Both the position numbers and the translations under genes were made by a program. Positions 43,305-52,185 of a stretch of 53,780 nt of DNA are shown in pieces (the first letter of the stretch is position 1; every line of letters starts with the position of its first letter). Under the pieces are notes generated by a model. It was not told the origin of the DNA. It was given only the letters and a program-made list of their open reading frames with translations, and made no database searches. Origin of the DNA: Betaproteobacteria bacterium UBA2592 (lineage in GTDB: Bacteria; Pseudomonadota; Gammaproteobacteria; Burkholderiales; Rhodocyclaceae); the NCBI GenBank assembly GCA_002340095.1, contig DDKS01000056.1, forward strand, positions 1 through 53,780, given 5' to 3'.

Positions 43305-44387
43305 ATGATCTTCGAGCGCGCCGCGCGGCGCGAATTCGCCCAGGTTGCGGTGGGTGTCTTTGTCGCACTTTTTGCCATTCTCGTTTCCACCCAGCTGATA
43401 CGTCTCCTCAACGATGCGGCCGGAGGGCGTCTGGCCCCCGAGGCCGTGGTGGCCCTGCTGGGCTTTGCCGCCCTCAATTACCTCCCGACCCTGCTTTCCA
43501 TCTCCCTGTTCATGGCCATCCTCCTGCCCCTCTCCAGGGCTTACAAGGATTCCGAGATGGTCGTATGGTTTTCCTCGGGACTCTCCCTGGTGGCCTGGGT
43601 GCGTCCGGTCCTGCGTTTCGCCCTGCCCCTCGTGGTCACCATTGCGCTGCTGTCCCTGTTCCTTTCTCCCTGGGCCCAGGGCAAGAGTGTGGAGTACCGG
43701 CAGAAACTCGATGCCCGTAGCGACGCCTCCCAGGTTTCCCCCGGGGCGTTCCAGGAGGTCAGTTCCGGAGAGCGGGTCGTGTTCGTGGAGAAGGCCTCCG
43801 GGGATGCCGGCTTCGTCCGCAATGTGTTCGTCACGACAGTGATGGAGGGGCGGCTCGGTGTGGTGATGGCCGAGACCGGCCGGCAGGAGACCCTGGCCAA
43901 CGGGGACCGCTTCCTGATGCTCCGCAACGGATACCGCTACGAGGTGGAACCCGGTTCTCCGGAACTGCGGATGATGGAATTCGAGCAGTACGGGGTGCGC
44001 ATCCACGACGCAGAGGTGCGGGCGGCGGACAGATCGCCCCGGCACATGAGTACCTGGGAACTGCTGCAGGGAGATTCGGCACGGGAGCGGGGGGAACTGC
44101 TGTGGCGTCTGGGGGTGCCGGCTTCGGCGCTCCTGCTGGCCGTGCTGGCCATCCCCCTGGCCTTCGTCAATCCCCGCGCCGGCCGCTCCTTCAACATGCT
44201 TCTTGCGATCGTCATCTTCACCCTGTACAGCAATCTGCTGTCAATCAGCCAGGCCTGGGTGGCCCGGGAGCTGGTGCCTTTCGCCCTGGCCATGCCGGCG
44301 CCCCATCTGTTCATGGGGCTGGTGCTGGCCATCCTCTTCCACCGCCGTCTGGTGGTCTTTGCTTTCTGGCAGCGCAGGGCAGGATGA
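43305..44387 (+). CDS. lptF: LPS export permease LptF
   Basis: 360 residues with six predicted membrane helices, three before and three after a periplasmic jelly-roll (about 125-255). It begins MIFERAARREFAQVAVGVFV and has LRFALPLVVTIALLSLFLSPWA closing the first set. LptF pairs with LptG and the LptB ATPase to pull LPS from the inner membrane toward LptC/A. The ATG at 43305 starts the first helix; earlier in-frame codons overlap the pepA promoter. Its stop overlaps lptG (ATGA). Confidence 0.95.
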   Translation: MIFERAARREFAQVAVGVFVALFAILVSTQLIRLLNDAAGGRLAPEAVVALLGFAALNYLPTLLSISLFMAILLPLSRAYKDSEMVVWFSSGLSLVAWVRPVLRFALPLVVTIALLSLFLSPWAQGKSVEYRQKLDARSDASQVSPGAFQEVSSGERVVFVEKASGDAGFVRNVFVTTVMEGRLGVVMAETGRQETLANGDRFLMLRNGYRYEVEPGSPELRMMEFEQYGVRIHDAEVRAADRSPRHMSTWELLQGDSARERGELLWRLGVPASALLLAVLAIPLAFVNPRAGRSFNMLLAIVIFTLYSNLLSISQAWVARELVPFALAMPAPHLFMGLVLAILFHRRLVVFAFWQRRAG

Positions 44388-45457
44388 AACTCTACGAACG
44401 CTACATCGCCCGCGAACTGTTCGCGGCCATTTCCCTGGTGTTGCTGGCCTTGCTCGCCCTGTACGGCTTCTTCGACGTGATCGAAAGCCTGAAGGATGTG
44501 GGGCGGGGCGACTTCGGCGTGGGGCACGCCTTCAGTTACGTGTTGTTGCGCCTGCCCGGCCGGATTTACGAACTGATGCCCATCGCCGCCCTGATCGGCG
44601 CCCTGTACGCGCTTTCCGCCCTGGCCAGGCATTCGGAGATCACCGTCCTGCGGGCTTCCGGCATGACCACGCGCCAGTTGCTCTTTCTGCTCTTCAAGGT
44701 GGCCGGCATCTTTGCCCTGGCGGCCCTGGTGCTGGGCGAGACGGTGGTGCCCACGACCGAGCGCACGGCTCAGGACATGCGGCTCCAGGCCATCCGCAAG
44801 GTGGTGGCCCAGGAATTCCGTTCCGGCCTGTGGGTGAAGGACGGGCGTTCCTTTGTCAACATCCGCTCCGCCGCACCGGATGCGACCCTGGAGCAGGTGC
44901 GGGTCTACCAGTTCGACGAGGGCAACCGCCTCCAGTACGTCATGGAGGCCCGGGAGGGGCGTTATCTGGCGCCCGGCCAGTGGCGGCTGGAAAATGTGGA
45001 GCGCACGGTGCTGGGCAGGGAGCGCGTCAGCGTGGAACGGCAGTCCAGCCTCGACTGGTCCTCGGGGCTGACGCCGGACATCATCGCGGTGCTGATGGTG
45101 CCGCCGGAGCGCATGTCCCTGGTCAACCTCGTGGTTTACCTGCGCCACCTGTGGGTCAACCACCAGAAAACCGAGCGTTACGAGATCGCCCTGTGGAAGA
45201 AGTTCTTCTATCCCCTCGCGGCCCTGGTCATGGTGGCCCTGGCCCTGCCGTTCGGCTACACCCACAGCCGCATGGGCGGCGTGAACCTGCAGATTTTCGT
45301 GGGGGTCATGGTGGGGGTGCTGTTCCACATGCTCAACGGACTTTTTTCCAGCCTCGGCATCATCCATTCCTGGCCGCCCCTGGCCAGTGCCGTGGCTCCG
45401 TCCGCCCTGTTCCTGGTGGCGGCCCTGGGGATGCTCTGGTGGGTGGAGCGGCGCTGA
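44384..45457 (+). CDS. lptG: LPS export permease LptG
   Basis: 357 residues. It begins MKLYERYIARELFAAISLVL and has the same six-helix plus jelly-roll layout as LptF; PGRIYELMPIAALIGALYAL and the charged HSEITVLRASGMT coupling helix are LptG-typical. It forms the LptB2FG transporter. The ATG overlaps the lptF stop by 4 bp and has CAGG upstream, so both subunits are made together. The stop abuts the convergent RDD gene as TGATCA. Confidence 0.96.
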   Translation: MKLYERYIARELFAAISLVLLALLALYGFFDVIESLKDVGRGDFGVGHAFSYVLLRLPGRIYELMPIAALIGALYALSALARHSEITVLRASGMTTRQLLFLLFKVAGIFALAALVLGETVVPTTERTAQDMRLQAIRKVVAQEFRSGLWVKDGRSFVNIRSAAPDATLEQVRVYQFDEGNRLQYVMEAREGRYLAPGQWRLENVERTVLGRERVSVERQSSLDWSSGLTPDIIAVLMVPPERMSLVNLVVYLRHLWVNHQKTERYEIALWKKFFYPLAALVMVALALPFGYTHSRMGGVNLQIFVGVMVGVLFHMLNGLFSSLGIIHSWPPLASAVAPSALFLVAALGMLWWVERR

Positions 45458-45892
45458 TCAGCCCCGGGGGGGCGGGACCAGGATGATTCGGGTGTCGGCG
45501 ATGCGGTCGTGCAGGAATTGTTTGTCCTTGTCGAACAGGGCCCAGAGGATGCCGACGCCGAAGAAGAGCAGGCTTGGCCAGGCAGCCAGGTAGCGCAGCA
45601 CGGCCTGGAGCGGACGCAGGGGGCGGCCAGAGCGGTCCACCAGCTTCATCTTCCAGGTTTTCATGGCCAGGGTCTGGCCGCCGTGGAGCCAGAACCAGAC
45701 GCTGTAGACCATCAGGAGCAGCAGGAAGTGGAGGCGCAGCACCCAGGCTGGAGTGTTGACCTGGGCCAGGGCACCGATCAGGGTGTAGGGCAGGAGGAAG
45801 CCGACACAGATGACGGCAAAAAGCAGCAGTCCTTCATAAACCATGGCCGCCAGACGGCGGCCAATGCTGGGATATTCGTGGGCTTGAATCAT
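45458..45892 (-). CDS. RDD-family membrane protein
   Basis: 144 residues with three to four hydrophobic helices. The RDD pattern is RRLAAMVYEGLLLFAVICV and WKMKLVDRSGRPLRPLQAVLRY, then FLHDRIADTRII (HDR motif). The family is widespread and mostly uncharacterised; some members take part in ion or compatible-solute transport. ATG 45892 overlaps the DUF3106 stop (ATGA), so it is the last gene of the sigma-factor operon. Confidence 0.88.
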   Translation of the reverse strand: MIQAHEYPSIGRRLAAMVYEGLLLFAVICVGFLLPYTLIGALAQVNTPAWVLRLHFLLLLMVYSVWFWLHGGQTLAMKTWKMKLVDRSGRPLRPLQAVLRYLAAWPSLLFFGVGILWALFDKDKQFLHDRIADTRIILVPPPRG

Positions 45893-46359
45893 GGCCTCGG
45901 TTGCAGGTTGCGCTCGGAAGGAGCGGATTTTGCCTCCGATTTCTGTTTCAGGCGCAACTTTTCTTCTTCCGGCAACTGGTTGTAGCGCTCCCACTGGGCC
46001 TTGACCTCCTGCTTCTTTTCAGGGGGCAGCTGCTTGAATTCCCGGTACTGGTTGCGCGCCCTTTCCTTGTCTTCCGGCGGCATGGCGTGCCAGCTTTGCA
46101 TGCGGCGCTGCATTCTGGCCTGCTCTTCGGGGCTGAGTCTGGGATAGCGCCGGGCGATGTCGAGCCACTTCTGGCGCCGGTGATGTTCCATGCCGTTCCA
46201 CTCTTCGGCCAGCGGCGCGAGGATGCGCTTCTGCTCAGGGTTGAGCTGGGACCAGCTGGGCTGGGGCGGGGTGATCCGGCTCTTGCCGGCATCCGCCCAC
46301 AGGGGGCCTGCCGCCAGGAGCAGGAGGAGAGTCAGCCCTCGGAGGATTCTTCCAGCCAT
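45889..46359 (-). CDS. DUF3106 secreted protein
   Basis: 156 residues with a signal peptide (about 1-22, cleaved near WADA). The mature part has short repeated units built around 'LxPEExxxxxxRxxxWxxMPPExxxxxR' (PRLSPEEQARMQRRMQSW, MPPEDKERARNQYREF, LPPEKKQEVKAQWERY, LPEEEKLRLKQ). DUF3106 is a betaproteobacterial family without a known function; the repeats suggest a helical periplasmic scaffold. It overlaps the DUF3619 gene by 28 bp at its start and RDD by 4 bp at its end. Confidence 0.85.
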   Translation of the reverse strand: MAGRILRGLTLLLLLAAGPLWADAGKSRITPPQPSWSQLNPEQKRILAPLAEEWNGMEHHRRQKWLDIARRYPRLSPEEQARMQRRMQSWHAMPPEDKERARNQYREFKQLPPEKKQEVKAQWERYNQLPEEEKLRLKQKSEAKSAPSERNLQPRP

Positions 46360-46676
46360 GCGCGGAATCCCGGGTCAGTAAAAGCCTTGGGGGGGAGGTC
46401 GTCTACCAGGAGGTCGGCATCCAGGGCGGCCATGGCGCTGATTTCTTGCTGGTCTTGCATGTACACGGTCATCAGGCCGATTCCGGCTGCCAGGGCGAGC
46501 GTGGCCAGGGCCGGCCGCAGCCAGCCCGCATGGGCCGGACGTATGGGGTTGCGCGCCTGTCCGGCAAGGGCTTGCTGGCGAGCATGGCGGAGGCGCTCCA
46601 GGGTGGCGTCCGACAGTTGTGCCGCTCCCTGGTCCAGATGCCGGCGCAGGCTGGCGATCAGTTGTGTTTCGTTCAT
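46332..46676 (-). CDS. DUF3619 single-pass membrane protein
   Basis: 114 residues. An N-terminal helical part (MNETQLIASLRRHLDQGAAQ, LERLRHARQQAL) is followed by one membrane helix (about 52-71, LRPALATLALAAGIGLMTVY) and an acidic C-terminal part (DADLLVDDLPPKAFTDPGF) ending at Gly. The topology, position immediately after a sigma-factor gene and ATGA overlap resemble an anti-sigma factor, though no zinc-binding HxxxCxxC is present. The family is betaproteobacterial and unstudied. Confidence 0.85.
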   Translation of the reverse strand: MNETQLIASLRRHLDQGAAQLSDATLERLRHARQQALAGQARNPIRPAHAGWLRPALATLALAAGIGLMTVYMQDQQEISAMAALDADLLVDDLPPKAFTDPGFRAWLEESSEG

Positions 46677-47236
46677 GGCTTGATCCCCTTCTTTTCCAGT
46701 GCTGCGGCCAGGGTGTGAGTGGCGCGCGAGCAGTGGGTCTTGACGCTCCCTTCGGAACAGCCCATGGCAGCAGCTGTCTCGGCGACGTTCATGTCTTCCC
46801 AGTAACGCATGAGGAAGGCTTCCCGTTGACGTGGCGGTAGTTTGGAAATTTCGGCTTCGATGATTTTCAGGGTCTGGTGCTGGTCCAGCTGATCTTCCGG
46901 CGTCTTGGCCCAGTAGCCCGGGCGGTCGTCTCCGACGTTTTCGAGCGGGTCATGATCGTCGTCTTCCCTTGGGCCGAAGGCGGACAGCAGGGTGCTCCAC
47001 AGGTTGCGGATCTTGCTGCGCCGGAAGTGATCCCGGATGCAGTTCTGCAGGATGCGCTGGAACAGCAGGGGGAGCTCTTCTTCTGGTCGGTCGCCATAGC
47101 GGGCTACCAGTTTCATCATGCTGTCCTGGACAATGTCGAGGGCCGCTTCCTCGTCACGGCTGGCAAACAGGGCCTGTTTGTAGGCGCGCCTCTCGATGCT
47201 GACAAGGAAGTCGGAGAGCTGCTTTGTCGTGGCCAG
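46673..47236 (-). CDS. ECF-like RNA polymerase sigma factor with CTG start
   Basis: 187 residues if started at CTG 47236, which has AAGAGG 5 bases upstream. The protein then begins LATTKQLSDFLVSIERRAYK, matching the usual N-terminus of this betaproteobacterial family. The first in-frame ATG (47119) would remove most of region 2.1. Region 2 is LFASRDEEAALDIVQDSMMK followed by LFQRILQNCIRDHFRR; region 4 is LPPRQREAFLMRYWEDMNVA and MGCSEGSVKTHCSRA. An acidic insert (EDDDHDPLENVGDDRPGYW) separates them. It heads a four-gene operon with DUF3619, DUF3106 and RDD. Confidence 0.85.
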   Translation of the reverse strand: MATTKQLSDFLVSIERRAYKQALFASRDEEAALDIVQDSMMKLVARYGDRPEEELPLLFQRILQNCIRDHFRRSKIRNLWSTLLSAFGPREDDDHDPLENVGDDRPGYWAKTPEDQLDQHQTLKIIEAEISKLPPRQREAFLMRYWEDMNVAETAAAMGCSEGSVKTHCSRATHTLAAALEKKGIKP

Positions 47237-47340
47237 GGGGAACCTCTTGAAAGCCTTGTTGTTATTGGGGGTTTGGGGGTGGCGCCTTGACCAAACGAGG
47301 GCGGTCGATTAACGTTGCGGGTTTTCAAGCAACCAGCTGA

Positions 47341-49053
47341 ATGGGCCTAGCGATGATGATTACCGGCGCAGAAATTGTAATCAGGTGCCTGCAGGAAGAA
47401 AAGGTCGAACATGTCTTCGGGTATCCCGGCGGTTCCGTCCTGCACATCTATGATGAACTGTTCAAGCAGGATCAGATCAAGCATATCCTGGTACGTCACG
47501 AGCAGGCGGCGGTACACGCGGCGGACGCCTATTCCCGCTCCTCCCGCAAGGTGGGGGTGGCGCTGGTAACTTCGGGTCCCGGTGTCACCAATGCCGTCAC
47601 GGGCATTGCCACGGCCTACATGGATTCGGTTCCCCTGGTGGTGCTGTGCGGCCAGGTGCCGACCTTCTACATCGGTCAGGATGCCTTCCAGGAGTGCGAC
47701 ACGGTCGGCATCACCCGTCCCTGCGTCAAGCACAATTTCCTGGTGAAGGACGTCAAGGATCTTGCCCTGACGCTGAAAAAGGCTTTCCACATTGCCACCA
47801 CTGGCCGTCCCGGGCCTGTGGTCGTGGATATTCCCAAGGACGTCACTGCCCTCAAGTGCGAATTCGAATATCCGAAGACGGTGCAGATGCGTTCCTACAA
47901 CCCGGTGGTCAAGGGGCACCTGGGGCAGATCAAGAAAGCCGTGCAGTTGCTGGCCGAGGCCAAGCGCCCGGTCATCTACACCGGCGGCGGCGTGATCCTC
48001 TCCGATGCGGCCGAAAAGCTGACCCAGCTGGCCCGCAAACTGGGCTTTCCCGTCACCAACACCCTGATGGGTCTGGGTGGCTTTCCCGCCACCGACAAGC
48101 AGAATGTGGGCATGCTGGGCATGCATGGCAGTTACGAAGCCAACATGACCATGCACTACGCCGACCTGATCCTGGCGGTGGGCGCCCGCTTCGATGACCG
48201 GGTGATCGGCAACCCAGAGCATTTCGGCAAGGAGCAGCGCAAGATCATTCACGTGGATATCGATCCCTCCTCCATTTCCAAGCGGGTCAAGGTGGATGTG
48301 CCCATCGTCGGCAATGTGCCCGACGTGCTCGAAGAGATGATCAAGCTGCTGGACGACGGTTTCCAGGCCGATCCGGCGGTGGCCGACTGGTGGCGCCAGA
48401 TCGAGGAGTGGCGCGGCCGGGACAGCCTGCGCTACAAGCAGGGGCAATACATCATGCCCCAGTATGTGGTCGAGAAGCTCTACGAAGTGACCGGAGGCGA
48501 TGCCTTCATCACCTCCGACGTGGGCCAGCACCAGATGTTTGCCGCCCAGTACTACAAGTTCGACAAGCCGCGCCGCTGGATCAACTCCGGCGGTCTGGGC
48601 ACCATGGGCGTCGGTCTGCCCTACGCCATGGGGGTACGCTTTGCCAATCCGGACATGCCTGTCGCCTGCATCACCGGTGAAGGCTCGATCCAGATGTGCA
48701 TCCAGGAATTGTCCACCTGCAAGCAGTTCGAGCTGCCCATCAAGATCATCAACCTCAACAATGGCATGCTGGGCATGGTGCGCCAGTGGCAGGAGATGTT
48801 TTACTCCAAACGCTACTCCCAGTCCTACGTCACCTCGCTGCCCGACTTCGTCAGGCTGGCCGAATCCTACGGCCACGTGGGCATGAAGATCGAGCGGCCC
48901 GAGGATGTGGAGCCCGCCTTGCGCAAGGCTTTCACCGAGCACAAGAACGATCTGGTGTTCATGGACTTCATCATCGACCCCACGGCCAACGTCTTCCCCA
49001 TGGTGGCGGCCGGCAAGGGCCTGACCGAAATGATCCTGGCCGAAGACCTGTAA
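47341..49053 (+). CDS. ilvB: Acetolactate synthase large subunit
   Basis: 570 residues, a complete ThDP-dependent synthase. It begins with the ITGAEIVIRCLQEEKVEHVF domain and the activator Glu in LVRHEQAAVHAADAY. The FAD-site stretch VGMLGMHGSYEANM and the ThDP-binding GEGSIQMCIQELSTCKQFEL...NN segment are all present. It makes acetolactate or acetohydroxybutyrate for Val, Leu and Ile. The start is ATG 47341, or ATG 47353/47356; none has a strong ribosome site. The enzyme is close to the ilvI/ilvB biosynthetic branch and is followed by its regulatory subunit. Confidence 0.97.
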   Translation: MGLAMMITGAEIVIRCLQEEKVEHVFGYPGGSVLHIYDELFKQDQIKHILVRHEQAAVHAADAYSRSSRKVGVALVTSGPGVTNAVTGIATAYMDSVPLVVLCGQVPTFYIGQDAFQECDTVGITRPCVKHNFLVKDVKDLALTLKKAFHIATTGRPGPVVVDIPKDVTALKCEFEYPKTVQMRSYNPVVKGHLGQIKKAVQLLAEAKRPVIYTGGGVILSDAAEKLTQLARKLGFPVTNTLMGLGGFPATDKQNVGMLGMHGSYEANMTMHYADLILAVGARFDDRVIGNPEHFGKEQRKIIHVDIDPSSISKRVKVDVPIVGNVPDVLEEMIKLLDDGFQADPAVADWWRQIEEWRGRDSLRYKQGQYIMPQYVVEKLYEVTGGDAFITSDVGQHQMFAAQYYKFDKPRRWINSGGLGTMGVGLPYAMGVRFANPDMPVACITGEGSIQMCIQELSTCKQFELPIKIINLNNGMLGMVRQWQEMFYSKRYSQSYVTSLPDFVRLAESYGHVGMKIERPEDVEPALRKAFTEHKNDLVFMDFIIDPTANVFPMVAAGKGLTEMILAEDL

Positions 49054-49068
49054 GGGAAGGAAGACAAC

Positions 49069-49560
49069 ATGCGACACATCATTTCCATCCTGCTGGAAAA
49101 CGAAGCCGGGGCCCTGTCCCGGGTGGCCGGGCTGTTCTCCGCCCGGGGCTACAATATCGAGACCCTGACCGTGGCGCCCACCGAGGATGCCTCCCTGTCC
49201 CGCATGACCATCGTCACCTGGGGTTCTGACGATGTGCTGGAGCAGATCACCAAGCAGCTCAACAAGCTGGTGGACGTGGTCAAGGTGGTGGATCTCTCCG
49301 AGGCCGCCCATGTGGAGCGGGAGTTGATGCTCATCAAGGTGCGCGCCACCGGTAAGGACCGGGAGGAGATGAAGCGGATGGCGGATATCTTCCGTGGCCG
49401 TATCATTGACGTGACCGACTCCACCTATGTGATCGAATTGACGGGAACCAGTGCCAAACTGGATTCCTTCATCAATGCCCTGGATGCCGGGCTGATCCTG
49501 GAAACCGTGCGCACCGGGGTTTCCGGCATCGGCCGCGGCGACCGCATTCTCAAAGTCTGA
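49069..49560 (+). CDS. ilvH: Acetolactate synthase small subunit
   Basis: 163 residues. The N-terminal ACT domain (ISILLENEAGALSRVAGLFS, ARGYNIETLTVAPTED) binds valine for feedback control. The C-terminal half (ELTGTSAKLDSFINAL, GVSGIGRGDRIL) activates the catalytic subunit. AAGGAAG lies about 9 bases before the ATG. It is 15 bp after ilvB and 24 bp before ilvC, one operon. Confidence 0.97.
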   Translation: MRHIISILLENEAGALSRVAGLFSARGYNIETLTVAPTEDASLSRMTIVTWGSDDVLEQITKQLNKLVDVVKVVDLSEAAHVERELMLIKVRATGKDREEMKRMADIFRGRIIDVTDSTYVIELTGTSAKLDSFINALDAGLILETVRTGVSGIGRGDRILKV

Positions 49561-49584
49561 CTATCTGCATAAAAGAGGATTCTC

Positions 49585-50601
49585 ATGAAAGTTTATTACG
49601 ACAAGGACGCCGACCTTTCCCTGATCAAGGGCAAGAAGGTCACCATCGTGGGCTATGGTTCCCAGGGTCATGCCCATGCCCAGAACCTGAAGGATTCCGG
49701 CGTCAAGGTCACCGTCGGTCTGCGCAAGGATGGCGCTTCCTGGAAGAAGGCCGAAGCGGCCGGTCTCAAAGTGGAAGAGATCGCCAAGGCCGTCAAGGGC
49801 GCCGACGTGGTCATGATCCTCCTGCCCGACGAGAACATCCCCCAGGTCTACAAGGAGGAAGTGGAGCCCAACCTGAAGAAGGGTGCCGCTCTGGCCTTTG
49901 CCCATGGTTTCAATGTCCACTACAACCAGGTGGTGCCCCGCGAGGATGTGGACGTCATCATGATTGCCCCCAAGGGGCCCGGCCATACCGTCCGTTCCGA
50001 GTACCTGAAAGGCGGTGGCGTGCCTTCCCTGATCGCGGTGTACCAGGACAAGTCCGGCAAGGCCCGTGACATCGCCCTGTCCTACGCTGCCGCCAACGGC
50101 GGCACCAAGGGGGGGGTGATCGAAACCAGCTTCCGTGAAGAGACCGAAACCGACCTCTTCGGCGAACAGGCCGTGCTTTGCGGCGGTGCCGTGGAACTGG
50201 TGAAGATGGGCTTCGAGACCCTGGTGGAAGCCGGCTACGCTCCCGAGATGGCCTACTTCGAGTGCCTGCACGAACTGAAGCTGATCGTGGACCTGATGTA
50301 CGAAGGCGGCATCGCCAACATGAATTACTCCATCTCCAACAACGCGGAGTATGGCGAGTACGTGACCGGCCCCGAAGTCATCAATGCCCAGTCCCGCGAA
50401 GCCATGCGCAACGCCTTGAAGCGCATCCAGACCGGTGAGTACGCCAAGATGTTCATCCAGGAAGGCCGTCTCAACTATCCCTCCATGACCGCCCGCCGCC
50501 GTCTCAATGCCGAACATCCCATCGAGAAGGTCGGTGGCCAGCTGCGCGACATGATGCCCTGGATCAAGAAGAACAAGCTGGTGGACCAGTCCAAGAACTG
50601 A
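49585..50601 (+). CDS. ilvC: Ketol-acid reductoisomerase
   Basis: 338 residues, the short class I form. The NADPH site GYGSQGHAHAQNLKDSG (about 25-41) is followed by the metal-binding Asp/Glu residues in SFREETETDLFGEQAVLCGG and the C-terminal knot (FECLHELKLIVDLMYEGGIA). It isomerises and reduces acetolactate to dihydroxyisovalerate. A GAGG box lies upstream of the ATG. A hairpin follows the gene. Confidence 0.98.
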   Translation: MKVYYDKDADLSLIKGKKVTIVGYGSQGHAHAQNLKDSGVKVTVGLRKDGASWKKAEAAGLKVEEIAKAVKGADVVMILLPDENIPQVYKEEVEPNLKKGAALAFAHGFNVHYNQVVPREDVDVIMIAPKGPGHTVRSEYLKGGGVPSLIAVYQDKSGKARDIALSYAAANGGTKGGVIETSFREETETDLFGEQAVLCGGAVELVKMGFETLVEAGYAPEMAYFECLHELKLIVDLMYEGGIANMNYSISNNAEYGEYVTGPEVINAQSREAMRNALKRIQTGEYAKMFIQEGRLNYPSMTARRRLNAEHPIEKVGGQLRDMMPWIKKNKLVDQSKN

Positions 50602-50654
50602 TTTCCTCCTTGCAGGGGCCGGGTCGCATCGCGTTTCCCGGCCTGATCCAGCGT

Positions 50655-50674
50655 CGCCCGGCCCGTGCCGGGCG
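50655..50674 (+). terminator. Hairpin after ilvC
   Basis: CGCCCGGC-CCGT-GCCGGGCG, an 8-bp perfect stem 53 bp after the ilvC stop and 27 bp before psd. A T-rich tail (AGTTTCATCTTTGTTT) follows, so it may terminate or attenuate. Confidence 0.6.
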
Positions 50675-50700
50675 AGTTTCATCTTTGTTTCGGGTTCTTC

Positions 50701-51348
50701 ATGAATAATTACCCCCATCCCATCATTGCCAAGGAAGGCTGGCCTTTCCTGATCCTGCTGTCCGTCGGCGCGGTGGCGGTCCATTTCCTGCTCGGCTTCT
50801 GGGTGGCGCTGCCCTGGTGGCTGGGGCTGTTGTTCGTGCTCCAGTTCTTTCGCGACCCGGCCCGGCCCATTGCCGGCAGCGGTCCCAAGAGCGTGGTTTC
50901 TCCCGCCGATGGCCGCATCGTGGCCGTGGAGGAGACCGAGGATGCCTATCTGAACCGCCGGGCCATCAAGGTCAGCGTGTTCATGAACGTTTTCAATGTC
51001 CATTCCAACCGCTCTCCGGTGGATGGCACGGTGCAGCAGGTCTGGTATAGCCCCGGCAAGTTCATCAATGCCGACCTGGCCAAGGCTTCCACCGAGAACG
51101 AGCGATGTGCCATGCACCTGAAGACACCGGATGGCCAGGATGTGACCTGTGTCCAGGTGGCCGGCCTGATTGCCCGGCGCATCCTCAACTACCAGGATGC
51201 AGGGATGAAGCTCGCCCGCGGCCAGCGTTACGGTTTCATCCGCTTCGGTTCCCGGGTGGATGTGTATCTTCCCCTGGATGCCAGGGTAAAAGTGGTGATC
51301 GGCGAAAAAGTGTATGCTTCGAGCACCCTGCTTGCCGAACTTGCCTGA
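50701..51348 (+). CDS. psd: Phosphatidylserine decarboxylase proenzyme
   Basis: 215 residues, the short form. A membrane helix pair (about 15-50) precedes the catalytic core: SPADGRIVAVEE, the SVFMNVFNVHSNRSPVDG active-site His region, and the self-cleavage motif IRFGSRVDVYLP near the C-terminus. Cleavage before the Ser makes the pyruvoyl cofactor; the enzyme makes phosphatidylethanolamine. ATG 50701 begins MNNYPHPIIAKEGW, the normal start of this family. It pairs functionally with pssA, encoded next. Confidence 0.95.
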   Translation: MNNYPHPIIAKEGWPFLILLSVGAVAVHFLLGFWVALPWWLGLLFVLQFFRDPARPIAGSGPKSVVSPADGRIVAVEETEDAYLNRRAIKVSVFMNVFNVHSNRSPVDGTVQQVWYSPGKFINADLAKASTENERCAMHLKTPDGQDVTCVQVAGLIARRILNYQDAGMKLARGQRYGFIRFGSRVDVYLPLDARVKVVIGEKVYASSTLLAELA

Positions 51349-51360
51349 TTGCCTCCCGCC

Positions 51361-52119
51361 ATGCCGGACCTGAAACCCAGAAAAGCCTTGTTCAATCCCG
51401 AGCTGCAGCGCCGGGGCATTTACCTGCTGCCCAATCTCTTCACCACGGCGGCCTTGTTCTTCGGCTTCTTTGCCATTGTCCAGGCCATGCAGGGCAATTT
51501 CGAACGGGCGGCAGTGGCCATCTTCATCGCCATGGTGCTGGATGGGCTTGACGGCCGGGTGGCCCGGATGACCCGTACCCAGTCTGCCTTCGGCGCCGAA
51601 TACGATTCCCTGTCCGATATGGTCAGCTTCGGTGTGGCGCCGGCCCTGGTCATCTATGAATGGGCCTTGAGCGGCATGGGGCGTCTGGGCTGGATCGCCG
51701 CCTTCATCTACTGCGCCTGCGCCGCCCTGCGCCTGGCCCGCTTCAACACCACCCTGGAAGTGATGGACAAGCGCTTCTTCCAGGGGCTGCCCAGCCCGGC
51801 CGCCGCCGCCCTGGTGGCCGGCTTCGTCTGGGTGATGATGGATTTCGGCTTTGCCGGCAATGAACTGCGCTGGCCGGCAGCCTTCGTCACCGTGTTTGCC
51901 GGAGTCACCATGGTGACCAGCTTCCGCTTCTACAGTTTCAAGGACATCAACCTCAAGAAGAGCGTGCCCTTCATCGTGGTGGCGGCGCTGGTGCTGGTGT
52001 TCGTGCTGGTTTCCAGCTATCCCCCCGGCGTGTTGTTCGGGCTGTTCTGCATCTATTCCCTGTCCGGCTATGTGCTGTCCCTGGTTCAGGCCTTGCGCAA
52101 GAAGCCTGCCGGTCGCTGA
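51361..52119 (+). CDS. pssA: CDP-diacylglycerol-serine O-phosphatidyltransferase
   Basis: 252 residues, about seven membrane helices. The CDP-alcohol phosphotransferase motif is complete: DGLDGRVARMTRTQSAFGAE followed by YDSLSDMVSFG, with both catalytic Asp pairs. It makes phosphatidylserine, the Psd substrate. ATG 51361 was chosen over the TTG at 51349 because the family starts with a short basic stretch before LLPNLFTTAALFFGFFA. It is 12 bp after psd, as in other betaproteobacteria. Confidence 0.95.
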   Translation: MPDLKPRKALFNPELQRRGIYLLPNLFTTAALFFGFFAIVQAMQGNFERAAVAIFIAMVLDGLDGRVARMTRTQSAFGAEYDSLSDMVSFGVAPALVIYEWALSGMGRLGWIAAFIYCACAALRLARFNTTLEVMDKRFFQGLPSPAAAALVAGFVWVMMDFGFAGNELRWPAAFVTVFAGVTMVTSFRFYSFKDINLKKSVPFIVVAALVLVFVLVSSYPPGVLFGLFCIYSLSGYVLSLVQALRKKPAGR

Positions 52120-52185
52120 TGGAGTGAATTCCCGCCCTTCCCGTAGCCTTGTTCCGGGGATGGCGTTGTTTATCGGGAGCAAGAC

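Noticed and set aside
47237..47340. Attenuator leader peptide for the ilv operon
   Set aside because: No short ORF rich in Val, Leu or Ile codons and no terminator/antiterminator pair was found; only a weak GTTGC/GCAAC repeat.
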